From assembly GCA_035546295.1 (NCBI GenBank), contig DATKBT010000022.1, positions 1-35,869 on the forward strand: 35,869 nt of DNA, read 5' to 3'. The translations under genes were made by a program, and so were the position numbers. Under the pieces are notes generated by a model. The model was not told the origin of the DNA. It searched no databases and was given only the letters and a program-made list of their open reading frames with translations. Shown here one piece after another: positions 8,867-16,602 of this stretch (positions within the stretch are counted from its first letter, which is position 1; each line of letters starts with the position of its first letter). This DNA comes from DATKBT01 sp035546295. Its GTDB lineage: Bacteria; Acidobacteriota; Thermoanaerobaculia; Multivoradales; Multivoraceae.

Positions 8867-10345
8867 CTACGGCGGCTCCTCCTCTCCCTCCTCCTCGCCG
8901 AGGAGCGAGCGCAGACCCTTCCCGATCTCGTCCCGGAGCCGCCGCCCCACCTCTCTCTCCAGCCCCTCGCGCAGCCGCTCGCCGACTCCCGAACGGTCGA
9001 CCGCGAGCCTCGGCGCCTCGAGGGTGCCGGTCACCTGGAACGGCAGGACGACACGCTCGTCCTCGTCCGCGAGCGCCTGGAGCAGCTCCCGCGGGATCTC
9101 CTCGACTCCCTCGAAGAGGGCGCGGGGAGCGCGCAGGGTCATGCTCAGGTCGAGCAGCCCGCCGAGCTCGGCCCAGCCCGATTCGAGCGTCAGCACCAGG
9201 GTCTCGGTGGCCAGCCGAGAGGGTTCGAAGAGCACGCGCGGGCCTTCGACCCGGTAGCGCACCTCGAAGGGCTCGTACGGCGACCCGGCGAGGCGGACTC
9301 CCGAGAGGAGGGTGTCGATTGCCCGGAACAGCGGGAGCGGGGGGACGCTGCCGGGCTCGACCGTCAGAGCGCCAACGCCATCCAGCGTGGCCGGGTCGGC
9401 GCCGCGGCCGACGAGCGTCAGCTCCAGGCGGGAGGGCCCGAAGCCGTCCTCGGGCGGCGCAGCGTCCGCGGCCAGGACGAAGCGGTTGGTGTCGAGCGGT
9501 TCGCCCGTCAACGACAGATCGTAGGCGAAGGGTTCGGTGGTCAGGTCGACGTCGAGATCGGCGAGGCGCGCGGGCCCCTGGTCCAGCCGAACCCGGAGGT
9601 CGGGGACCCGGAAATGACCTCCGTCGAGGCTCAAGCCGCCTTCGCCGTCGGTGACCTCGGTCGCGCCGAGCAGCGCGCGCTCGAAGCTCGCCTCGCCGCG
9701 CGCGCGCCAGCCGGCGAGCGGCGACGCAGCGCCGGGGGCGAAGGAGACCTCGTCGAGGACGAGATCGAGTCCCCGGAGCTCCACGCTGTTCGCGGGCGGA
9801 TCGTTCGCGCCGGCCGCCGCGCTCGCCGGATGTGCGACCAGAACAGCGTTCTCGAGCCGGATCTCGTCGACGCGCAGGCGCAGGCCCGACGAGCCGGAGC
9901 CCTCCACCGCCGCGGCCTCCGGGCTGGCCCGCGTCCCGGCGCCGGCGCCCGGCCCCCGAGCCGGGATGCCGGTCCCGCCTGCGCCTCCCGAGGTCAGCTC
10001 GACCACCGGCTCCTCCACCAGCACCTGATGGACTTCGAGGGTCCCGGTCAAGAGGGAGAGCAGGCTGTGCTCCAGGACCAGCCGCCGGGCGCGGAGGTCG
10101 AGCTCCCCCACCGGCAGCGAGCCGTGACCGCGCAGGCCCTGGATCTCGAGCCCGCGGAGCGGCCTCATCCGGAAGCCATCGGCCTCGAGGTCCATGCCCA
10201 GGACGGGACCGAGCCGGCCGAGGACGGCCTCCCCGAGTCGCTCCGAGTCGTAGTCCCCCAGCAGGAGAGCCGCCGCGCCGGCGACCACGACCACCACCAG
10301 GGCGCCGGCGACCAGGAGCAGGATCGTTTTCGTCTTCGCAGGCAT
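8867..10345 (-). CDS. AsmA-like single-pass protein
   Basis: A 492-residue protein with one N-terminal membrane helix (TILLLVAGALVVVVVAGAAALLL), followed by a long extracytoplasmic region of repeating beta-type segments (LDLRARRLVLEHSLLSLL, ELRGLDLVLDEVSF, LRVRLDQGPARLADLDVDL). The C-terminus (DEERVVLPFQVTGTLEAPRLAVDRS-like, then GKGLRSLLGEEEGEEE) is typical of AsmA-family proteins. These act at the envelope, often in outer-membrane homeostasis or lipid transfer. A Pro/Gly/Ala-rich stretch lies near residues 125-155. The ATG at 10345 (MPAKTK...) was chosen because the helix follows directly; an in-frame ATG at 10384 is the alternative. A membrane-protein bundle is not evident around it. Confidence 0.75.
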   Translation of the reverse strand: MPAKTKTILLLVAGALVVVVVAGAAALLLGDYDSERLGEAVLGRLGPVLGMDLEADGFRMRPLRGLEIQGLRGHGSLPVGELDLRARRLVLEHSLLSLLTGTLEVHQVLVEEPVVELTSGGAGGTGIPARGPGAGAGTRASPEAAAVEGSGSSGLRLRVDEIRLENAVLVAHPASAAAGANDPPANSVELRGLDLVLDEVSFAPGAASPLAGWRARGEASFERALLGATEVTDGEGGLSLDGGHFRVPDLRVRLDQGPARLADLDVDLTTEPFAYDLSLTGEPLDTNRFVLAADAAPPEDGFGPSRLELTLVGRGADPATLDGVGALTVEPGSVPPLPLFRAIDTLLSGVRLAGSPYEPFEVRYRVEGPRVLFEPSRLATETLVLTLESGWAELGGLLDLSMTLRAPRALFEGVEEIPRELLQALADEDERVVLPFQVTGTLEAPRLAVDRSGVGERLREGLEREVGRRLRDEIGKGLRSLLGEEEGEEEPP

Positions 10346-10505
10346 GGATTTGCGGGCCCCGCGAGTCGAGACCCGGATCCTCATCTTCGCACGGCCGTCG
10401 AGGGTGTGCTGAACGCCGACGGAGCCCCAGGACCAGCTGGGCGATCGACGAACAGGCCGCCGCGCCTCGTCGATCGGAGAAGCTGATCGAGCAGCCCAAA
10501 GAGGG

Positions 10506-13142
10506 CTACTCCGCCCGGAATGCCTCCGTGGGGTGGATCCGCAAGGCCCTGAGGACGGGCAGGAAACAGCCGGCGAGGCCCACGACGACCATCGCCGCGG
10601 CGACGCCCGCGACCAGGCGGAGCCCCTCCGGGTCGCGGGCCACCGTCAGGCTGACCAGCACCGCCCCAGCGACCACGCCGAGGCCGATCTGAGCCATCGC
10701 CCGGGAGAAGATGGAGACGACGATCCGCCTCGGATCGGCGCCGAGCGCGGCTCGAATACCGATCTCGCGAGCCCGCTGCGTCACGGTGAAGGACATCAGC
10801 GCATAGATCCCGATCAGGGCGAAGAGCAGGATGATGGCGGCGACCACGCCGAGCGCCATGACGAAGAACGCGTCGGAGCGCTCGACCGGCCGCCACACGT
10901 CGTCGAGGGGCACGAGGTCCGCCACGCCGACCCTCGGATCCACCGCCGCCACGAGCTCCGGAATCTGCGGCAGGAGCGTCTCGGGAGCGTCCGCGACCCG
11001 CAGGTAGACGTGGACCGAAGAATGCTCGGCCGGACGCAGGGGGTGGAAGATCGCCACCTCCTTGCCGGGACCGACGGCCCGCTCGATCCCGGTCACCGTG
11101 CCGACGATCTCGTACCAGCGATTCCCCTCCTCGCCCGACCGCTGCGGATAGCGAAAGCGTGCGCCGATGGCGCTCGGCCCGCCGAAGGTCTCCCGCGCCC
11201 ACGCGTCGCCCACGATCGCGACCGGGCGCCGGCTCGCCACGTCGGCCGGCGTGAACGAACGGCCGGTCGCAACGGAAGCGCCCACGACCTCGAAGAAGTC
11301 CGGGTCGACGTCGAGGACCCGCTGCGCGACGATCTCCTCCGATGCGTCCTCGAGCTGGACCGGCTCGACCGGGTGGTTGAGACCGGGGAGACGATCGGTC
11401 CGGGTCACCGCGAGGACGCCGGGCTGGGCGTGGAGGCGCCGGCGCACCTCGTCGAGCCGCTCCGCGCTCCAAGTCTCCCGCTCCTCGGTCGCCGCGTCGC
11501 GCGCGGGACTCGCCTCCTCGAGCGGGCGCATCAGCCGCGCCGTCAGGAACGACTCGGCCGGGAAGTCGCTTCCCCGCCGCGCCGCGAGCAGGTCCCGGCC
11601 ATTCAGGATCGCGATCGGCAGGAAGGCCACGCACAGACCGACCTGGACGACGATCACGGCGGTGGCGACGGTCCCGAACCGCATTCCGGCGGCGTCGGCG
11701 CCGGCGCTCGGCAGCCGGTGTCGCAGCTCGCGTCGGGTGGCCCGCAAGGCGGGCACGCCGCCGATGATCGCGGCGCCGATCCCGGCGAGAATGCACACGT
11801 AGACGACGCTGGCGGCGGACAGGCCGGAGTCGAACCAGAAGGGCGGCCTCGTCTGCTGCACTTCCCAGAACAGGTCCATTCCCCAGCGCAGCCCCCAGTG
11901 CGCTGCGGTCAGGCCGAGCACCGCCGCCATCGAGGTCAGCACCAGGGCCTCCGTCACGAGCTGGAGGACGATGCGCCGGCGGCTGGCGCCCAGGGCGCTG
12001 CGCATCGCGATCTCGCTTCCGCGCCGCGCCGTGCGGGCGAAGAGCAGCGTCGCGACGTTGGCGCTGACCACCACCAGGAACAGCAGGAAGGGCACGTTGA
12101 GCAGGGCGGCGGGTCGCGCCATGTCGTTGCCCCGGCCGAAGAGCTGGACCTCCGGTCGCAGGTGCTCGTGAGTCTGCGGGAACTCCGCGGCGGTCCGCTC
12201 GCCGACCAGGGCGAGCTCGGCGCGAGCCTCCTCGAGACCGACGCCGGGAGCCAGGCGGCCCAGCATCACGAGAGGCGGCCCCGCGCGCCGCTCGTGGTCG
12301 AGCGGATTGGCGCGCAGCGGCATCCAGAGCTCCTCGTTCACGGGGAAGCCGAAACCGGCCGGCATCACTCCCACCAGCGTCGCGGCTTCCGCTCCCAGGC
12401 GCACGGTCTCACCGATCGCCGCGGTGTCCCCGTCGAACAGGCGCTGCCAGGCGGCGTGGCCGAGCACGATGACCGGCGGCGCTCCTGGCTCGAGGTCGGC
12501 CGGGGTCAGCAAGCGCCCGAGCAGCGGCTGAACGCGCCCCAGCCGGAACAACGAGGCGGTGGCGCGCACCCCGTCGACGGCTCCGACCCGTCCGTCCTCC
12601 GTGGTCAGCGAGGACTCCACGGTGCTCGCCGCCGCCAGGTCCTGGATCGACCGGAGCTCGCGCCGCCAGGTCTCGAAGTCGTGCAGCGATCGCGGCTCGA
12701 TGGTCGCGGTGCCGAGGTCGCGATTGCGCAGAGTGACGATCCGCTCGCCCTCCGGTAGCGGCAGGCGCGGCCGGACGATGTCGATCATGAACTCGAACCA
12801 GGCGGCCGCCACCGCGACGGCGACGGCGAGCGACAGCGCGCTCGCCAGGGTCAGCACCGGGTACTTGGAGAGCATCCGCGCCCCGACCTTGAGGTCGAGC
12901 GGCAGCCCGGTCAGCCAACCGAGCCCACGCCCGTCACGCAGCTCCTCCTTGGTCTTCTCCACGCCTCCGAACGCCAACAACGCTCGCCGCCTCGCCTCCC
13001 GGGCGTCCAAACCCTCCTCACGCCGCAACCGATCCGCCTCCATCGCGACGTGAAAGCGGATCTCCTCGTCCGCCCGCGAATCGGCCGCTCGACGCTCGAG
13101 CAGGAGGCGCAGACGCACACGAATCCCTTGGATCAAGCCCAT
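10506..13142 (-). CDS. ADOP-type orphan ABC permease (MacB/FtsX-like)
   Basis: An 878-residue permease. An N-terminal cytoplasmic helical region (1-85, with DEEIRFHVAMEADRL and ARRRALLAFGG) precedes TM1 (about 94-119) and a MacB-type periplasmic domain. Next come a first FtsX block (PFLLFLVVVSANVATLLFAR, EIAMRSALGASRRRIV), a second periplasmic domain and a second FtsX block (REIGIRAALGADPRRIV). It ends in the typical LRIHPTEAFRAE. This order is the acidobacterial duplicated orphan permease (ADOP) family. No ATPase gene is adjacent, as usual for orphans. AGGGAG precedes the ATG by 8 nt. A PadR gene lies 42 bp upstream on the same strand and is probably co-transcribed and controls it. The family role (export or mechanotransmission) is unproven. 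Confidence 0.92.
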   Translation of the reverse strand: MGLIQGIRVRLRLLLERRAADSRADEEIRFHVAMEADRLRREEGLDAREARRRALLAFGGVEKTKEELRDGRGLGWLTGLPLDLKVGARMLSKYPVLTLASALSLAVAVAVAAAWFEFMIDIVRPRLPLPEGERIVTLRNRDLGTATIEPRSLHDFETWRRELRSIQDLAAASTVESSLTTEDGRVGAVDGVRATASLFRLGRVQPLLGRLLTPADLEPGAPPVIVLGHAAWQRLFDGDTAAIGETVRLGAEAATLVGVMPAGFGFPVNEELWMPLRANPLDHERRAGPPLVMLGRLAPGVGLEEARAELALVGERTAAEFPQTHEHLRPEVQLFGRGNDMARPAALLNVPFLLFLVVVSANVATLLFARTARRGSEIAMRSALGASRRRIVLQLVTEALVLTSMAAVLGLTAAHWGLRWGMDLFWEVQQTRPPFWFDSGLSAASVVYVCILAGIGAAIIGGVPALRATRRELRHRLPSAGADAAGMRFGTVATAVIVVQVGLCVAFLPIAILNGRDLLAARRGSDFPAESFLTARLMRPLEEASPARDAATEERETWSAERLDEVRRRLHAQPGVLAVTRTDRLPGLNHPVEPVQLEDASEEIVAQRVLDVDPDFFEVVGASVATGRSFTPADVASRRPVAIVGDAWARETFGGPSAIGARFRYPQRSGEEGNRWYEIVGTVTGIERAVGPGKEVAIFHPLRPAEHSSVHVYLRVADAPETLLPQIPELVAAVDPRVGVADLVPLDDVWRPVERSDAFFVMALGVVAAIILLFALIGIYALMSFTVTQRAREIGIRAALGADPRRIVVSIFSRAMAQIGLGVVAGAVLVSLTVARDPEGLRLVAGVAAAMVVVGLAGCFLPVLRALRIHPTEAFRAE

Positions 13143-13184
13143 CGGATGCTCCCTAGCCCGGCCGCGGCGGTGGCCCGCGTCCGC

Positions 13185-13520
13185 TCAGGTGGTGTCGAGC
13201 ACGGACTCCAGACCCGCCGCGAACCTCCGCCAGCTCGCCAGCTCCTCACCGAGCGCGCGGCGACCGGCAGCGGTGAGCCGGTAGTAGCGAGCGCGCCGGT
13301 TGTTCTCGGTCGTACCCCAGTCGCTGGTGATCAGCCCCCGCTTCTCCAGGCGCTGGAGCGCCGGATAGAGCGAACCCTGGTTGACCTCCAGCACGCCGTC
13401 GGAGACCTGCTGCACCCGCTGGCTGATCCCCCACCCGTGCATCGGAGACAGCGAGAGGGTCTTGAGGACCAGGAGGTCGATCGACCCGCGAAGGGCGTCC
13501 GTCTGGGTGCGCGCAGTCAT
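13185..13520 (-). CDS. PadR family transcriptional regulator
   Basis: A 111-residue winged-helix protein. DALRGSIDLLVLKTLSLSPMHGWGIS opens the domain, followed by VLEVNQGSLYPALQRLEKRGLI (recognition helix), the wing NNRRARYYRLTAAGRRAL, and a short C-terminal helix (EELASWRRFAAGLESVL). This short PadR type habitually sits before ADOP permeases in Acidobacteriota and is thought to control them. Transcription is likely from the minus-strand TTGACA at 13590-13585, beside a 9-bp inverted repeat that is a candidate operator. The ATG start at 13520 fits the family. Confidence 0.92.
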   Translation of the reverse strand: MTARTQTDALRGSIDLLVLKTLSLSPMHGWGISQRVQQVSDGVLEVNQGSLYPALQRLEKRGLITSDWGTTENNRRARYYRLTAAGRRALGEELASWRRFAAGLESVLDTT

Positions 13521-13554
13521 GGATCGTCCGTTTCGGCGTTCTTCCTGTCGCCTT

Positions 13555-13590
13555 CGAGAGGAGCTTGTCTCCTTCTCCTCTCGCTGTCAA
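13555..13590 (-). promoter_or_regulatory. Candidate PadR promoter and operator
   Basis: On the minus strand a consensus -35 TTGACA reads from 13590 to 13585. A perfect inverted repeat follows: CGAGAGGAG (13555-13563) and CTCCTCTCG (13575-13583), 11 nt apart. The repeat would cover the spacer and -10 area, where a repressor would block transcription. The -10 itself is weak. PadR proteins are commonly autoregulatory, which supports this reading. Confidence 0.45.
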
Positions 13591-14137
13591 GAGGAAGGCG
13601 AGGACTCGAGGCGGCGCTGCGCGCCTAGCTCAGGGAACGGTCCAGGCAGAGGTGCTTCCGCTCTCGAATCCTTCGAACGCGAGCGAGGATTGCGGCAACC
13701 ATGGATCTCGAACCGAGGTGCTGCGATCTCGTTTGCGGCTATAGTGGCTTCGTCTTACCGCCACCATCCCGGATCTGAGAGGGGTCTTGACCGTTCGGAA
13801 CATCTCTCGCCGACGGCTCCGCGTCTCCATGGACCGCGGACAGCCGGGCTCGCGGCCCGGCCCTCCGAGAGCGTTCTGGTGCCGCGATCTCTAGCACCGC
13901 GGCGCCCGCCGCGGTCGAGGACATCGAGGCCGACAGCACCGCCGACACAGCGGTGGAGTGAACCGTCAGTGGACGCTGCCCAGGGCGATTCACCAACGCC
14001 GATTCGGACTGCTCCCGCCCGCTGGGACGTTTCGTCGATTCGAAGCTTTCCAGCTCGCCGGCAGAACGGTCCTCGCCGAAGCGGGCGCGGGAGCTCACAT
14101 CGGGGTGCCCTCGGCAACCCCATCAAAGGAGAGAGAA
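13591..14137. other. Non-coding region before the secreted-protein gene, with two strong hairpins
   Basis: No credible gene was found in this stretch. It carries a TATAGT box (13740-13745, context GCTATAGTGG) and two near-perfect hairpins: GCCGGGC-TCGCG-GCCCGGC (13843-13861) and ACCGCGGC-GCCC-GCCGCGGT (13896-13915). A strong Shine-Dalgarno, AAAGGAGAGAGA (14125-14136), ends it. If transcription starts near 13750, the following gene has a structured leader of about 390 nt. Confidence 0.45.
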
Positions 14138-15790
14138 TTGAGACCCACCACAACTTCCGCCCGCTACGGCGCCGTCCTGGCAGGAATCCTGCTGGCCGCC
14201 AGCGCGATCGCACAGAAACCCACCGAGGTCAAGGGCTTCGGGATCAGGGAGAGTCGCGCGACCGACATCCGCATCTCGCAGCCGGTGACCACGATCACCG
14301 GCTCGTTGGTCGCGTCGGATCCCGCTCACGCCAGGCAGAGCGGCTCTCGTCCCTTCAGCTCGTCCTGCGAGGCTGGAATCACGACCAGCGCCGGGGCATA
14401 TCGCTACGACGTCTATCCATTCCAGGTCCGCAGCGCCGGTATTTTTACGGCGCAGCTCAACTCTTCCGACTTCGACCCCTTCCTGTCGCTCTACTGCTCG
14501 TTCGATCCGAACAACGGGGCCGACAACTTGCTGGCCAGCGACGACGACGGCGGACCGGGTTTGAACAGCGCCTTCGTCGCCGGCGACGGCATCGCCCTGG
14601 TTCCCGGGACCACCTACTTCCTGGTGGTGACCAGCTTCTCGGCGGGTGTGACCGGCAACTACACGCTCACGATCGACCCCGAGGTGTCGTTCGCTCCCAC
14701 GCGATCCGAATGCAGCTTCGGGCCCACGCTCGCGGCCACCATCCTCTACCCGTACTTCGAGGCCGACCTGGAGAACCCGGGCGGCATCAGCACGCTGCTC
14801 TCGGCCAACAACTGGGGACCCGAGCCGACCATCAACCGGGTCACCGTCTGGAACGATTGGGGGAAGCCCACCCTCGCGTTCGACGTCTATCTCGAGTCGA
14901 ACGACGTCCAGTCGTTCAGCGTCCGCGATCTCCTGACCGGGAACATCCCAGCCACCGGCGTGGGCGCCGACCTCTCCAGCTTCCCCGGATGCGTCGCCCA
15001 GCCTCCGAACGGCTACCCGTCCGGCGGTCCCTTCTCGCCGGGGCAGCTCGATCAGATCCGCGCCTACCACACCGGGGTCTCCGGAACGATCGACACCAGC
15101 TGCTCGGGCCAGCCCGTGGGCGACGGAATCGCCCGTGGATACATCACCATCGACAACGTCCGGTCCTGCAGCGGCCCCGAAGGATTCGACCCGCAGGCCA
15201 CCCCGGCGAGCACCGACTATCAGACGACCGTGCTCGGCAACCAGAACGTTCTCGGCGGCGACCTGATCATCGTCGAGCCCGGCGAGGCCTCGGCCCAGGG
15301 GTACGATCCGGTGCACTTGGCCGCAGACGTGAGGAACGAGGGCTTCCGTACCTTCTACGGGCAGTACAACGGCAACAACGGCATCGACCGTCGCAACCCG
15401 CTCCCGGTGGGCGCGAACCTGCGGTACCTGAACGGTGGGCCGTTCGGCGGCGGTGCCGACATCCTCCAGTGGCTCAGCAGCGAGAGCTCCGACACCTCGT
15501 CGGTCGCGTGCGGCACGACGCCGCCGTGGTACCCCAACCGCGTCGACGTGACCGCCTTCGACGAGGAAGCCGGCAGTCAGGTGACGTTCAACAACACCAA
15601 CCGGTTCGCGTCGGTCACCCAGCGTGTGCCGATCACCGCGTTCAGCAACCTCTCCACCTTCGGCATGATCCGCCTGCAGAACGACGTCCAGAGCTGGTCG
15701 TACGTCATCCTCAAAGCGGGCGGCATCTTCTCCGGCGGCTGGTCGGCGGTGTCGGAGGCCGCCGATGCGTTGTGCGGGGTCGCCCCGTGA
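14138..15790 (+). CDS. Secreted protein with PPC-like domain, function unknown
   Basis: A 550-residue exported protein. The start is TTG at 14138, chosen because AAAGGAGAGAGA lies just before it and a classical signal peptide follows (YGAVLAGILLAASAIAQ, cleavage probably after the ASA/AIA region). Residues of roughly 85-185 (YDVYPFQVRSAGIFTAQL, DFDPFLSLYC, ASDDDGGPGLNSAF, GNYTLTI) resemble bacterial pre-peptidase C-terminal (PPC) or related beta-sandwich domains. The remaining 350 residues are rich in Asn, Gly, Ser and aromatic residues with scattered Cys pairs (ECSFG, FPGCVAQ, SCSGQ, SCSGPEGF, VACGTT, ALCGVAP). I do not recognise them as a known enzyme. It is probably a surface or secreted protein, and disulfides are plausible. 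Confidence 0.7.
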   Translation: MRPTTTSARYGAVLAGILLAASAIAQKPTEVKGFGIRESRATDIRISQPVTTITGSLVASDPAHARQSGSRPFSSSCEAGITTSAGAYRYDVYPFQVRSAGIFTAQLNSSDFDPFLSLYCSFDPNNGADNLLASDDDGGPGLNSAFVAGDGIALVPGTTYFLVVTSFSAGVTGNYTLTIDPEVSFAPTRSECSFGPTLAATILYPYFEADLENPGGISTLLSANNWGPEPTINRVTVWNDWGKPTLAFDVYLESNDVQSFSVRDLLTGNIPATGVGADLSSFPGCVAQPPNGYPSGGPFSPGQLDQIRAYHTGVSGTIDTSCSGQPVGDGIARGYITIDNVRSCSGPEGFDPQATPASTDYQTTVLGNQNVLGGDLIIVEPGEASAQGYDPVHLAADVRNEGFRTFYGQYNGNNGIDRRNPLPVGANLRYLNGGPFGGGADILQWLSSESSDTSSVACGTTPPWYPNRVDVTAFDEEAGSQVTFNNTNRFASVTQRVPITAFSNLSTFGMIRLQNDVQSWSYVILKAGGIFSGGWSAVSEAADALCGVAP

Positions 15791-15947
15791 TCGAGAGCTG
15801 AGCTCTGCTCGAGCCGGCCGGGCCCACCCGTCGACGCGACCTCGATCGGGCGCGCACGGGAGCCCGGTCGGCGGCCCGGGTCTCGAGGTCGAGCGGGGAG
15901 GCGTGCTCGAGCGGCGACCTGGTCGACGGCACACCGTGCTATCGACG

Positions 15948-16577
15948 ATGTTCTCGTGGAGCCTCGACTACGTCCCGGAGAAGCAGGCAGCGACCCGGGC
16001 CGCGGTGATCGCGGCGGCGCGCGACTGGCTTGCTTCGGAGCATGTCGAGCTTCGGCGCGTCGGCGCACTCCTGCTCCTCGGACACGGGGAGACCGCAGCG
16101 GACGGCGATGGTGTGCCGTGGGAGGCGGGGAGGCTGTTGGAGGTCGTGCTCGGCGCGCAGCGAAGCGAGCACCGGGCGCTGGATCTTGAGCCGTGGATCG
16201 CGGTCGCCGTACAGCGGGCGCTCGAGGACCACGCCGTCGAGCGGCGTGGACAGGGAGCGCGACTGCCGGAGATGCCGCCGCCCGAGGCCGTCGGACTCCC
16301 GCGCCCGACCGTCGAGAGGCTCTTCGCTCGACTCGTCGGTGTGCGTCCGCCAGGCCGCTCCGGAGCGGAGCCGCTAGAGGGCCGGCTCGACCAGACGCGG
16401 TTCGTCCTCGCCCGGTCCCTCGGAGAAGCAGGCCGGCGGGCTCTGATCGAGCGCGTGCGCTCGCTCGATCCGAGCGCCTCCGAGACCTTCCATGCCTTTC
16501 GCACCGCGCTCGGCCAGATCGTCGAGTGGATGACCAACCTCGCCCCGACCGTCGGCGTCGCCGATCCGCATCCGTGA
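15948..16577 (+). CDS. Hypothetical protein
   Basis: A 209-residue soluble protein, Ala/Arg/Leu-rich and probably mostly helical, with no signal peptide or membrane segment and no family that I recognise. Segments such as RAAVIAAARDWLASEHVELRRVGALLLLG and ETFHAFRTALGQIVEWMTNLAP look like real helices. Third codon positions are strongly GC, as in neighbouring genes, which favours this frame over the opposite-strand frames. The ATG at 15948 has a TATCGA box (15940-15945) only 2 nt before it and no Shine-Dalgarno, so the start is uncertain; a GTG at 15936 is the nearest in-frame alternative. It lies 157 bp after the secreted-protein gene and is convergent with the GH51 gene. Confidence 0.5.
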   Translation: MFSWSLDYVPEKQAATRAAVIAAARDWLASEHVELRRVGALLLLGHGETAADGDGVPWEAGRLLEVVLGAQRSEHRALDLEPWIAVAVQRALEDHAVERRGQGARLPEMPPPEAVGLPRPTVERLFARLVGVRPPGRSGAEPLEGRLDQTRFVLARSLGEAGRRALIERVRSLDPSASETFHAFRTALGQIVEWMTNLAPTVGVADPHP

Positions 16578-16602
16578 TCGGCGTGATCGACTTCCCCGAG
16601 GC

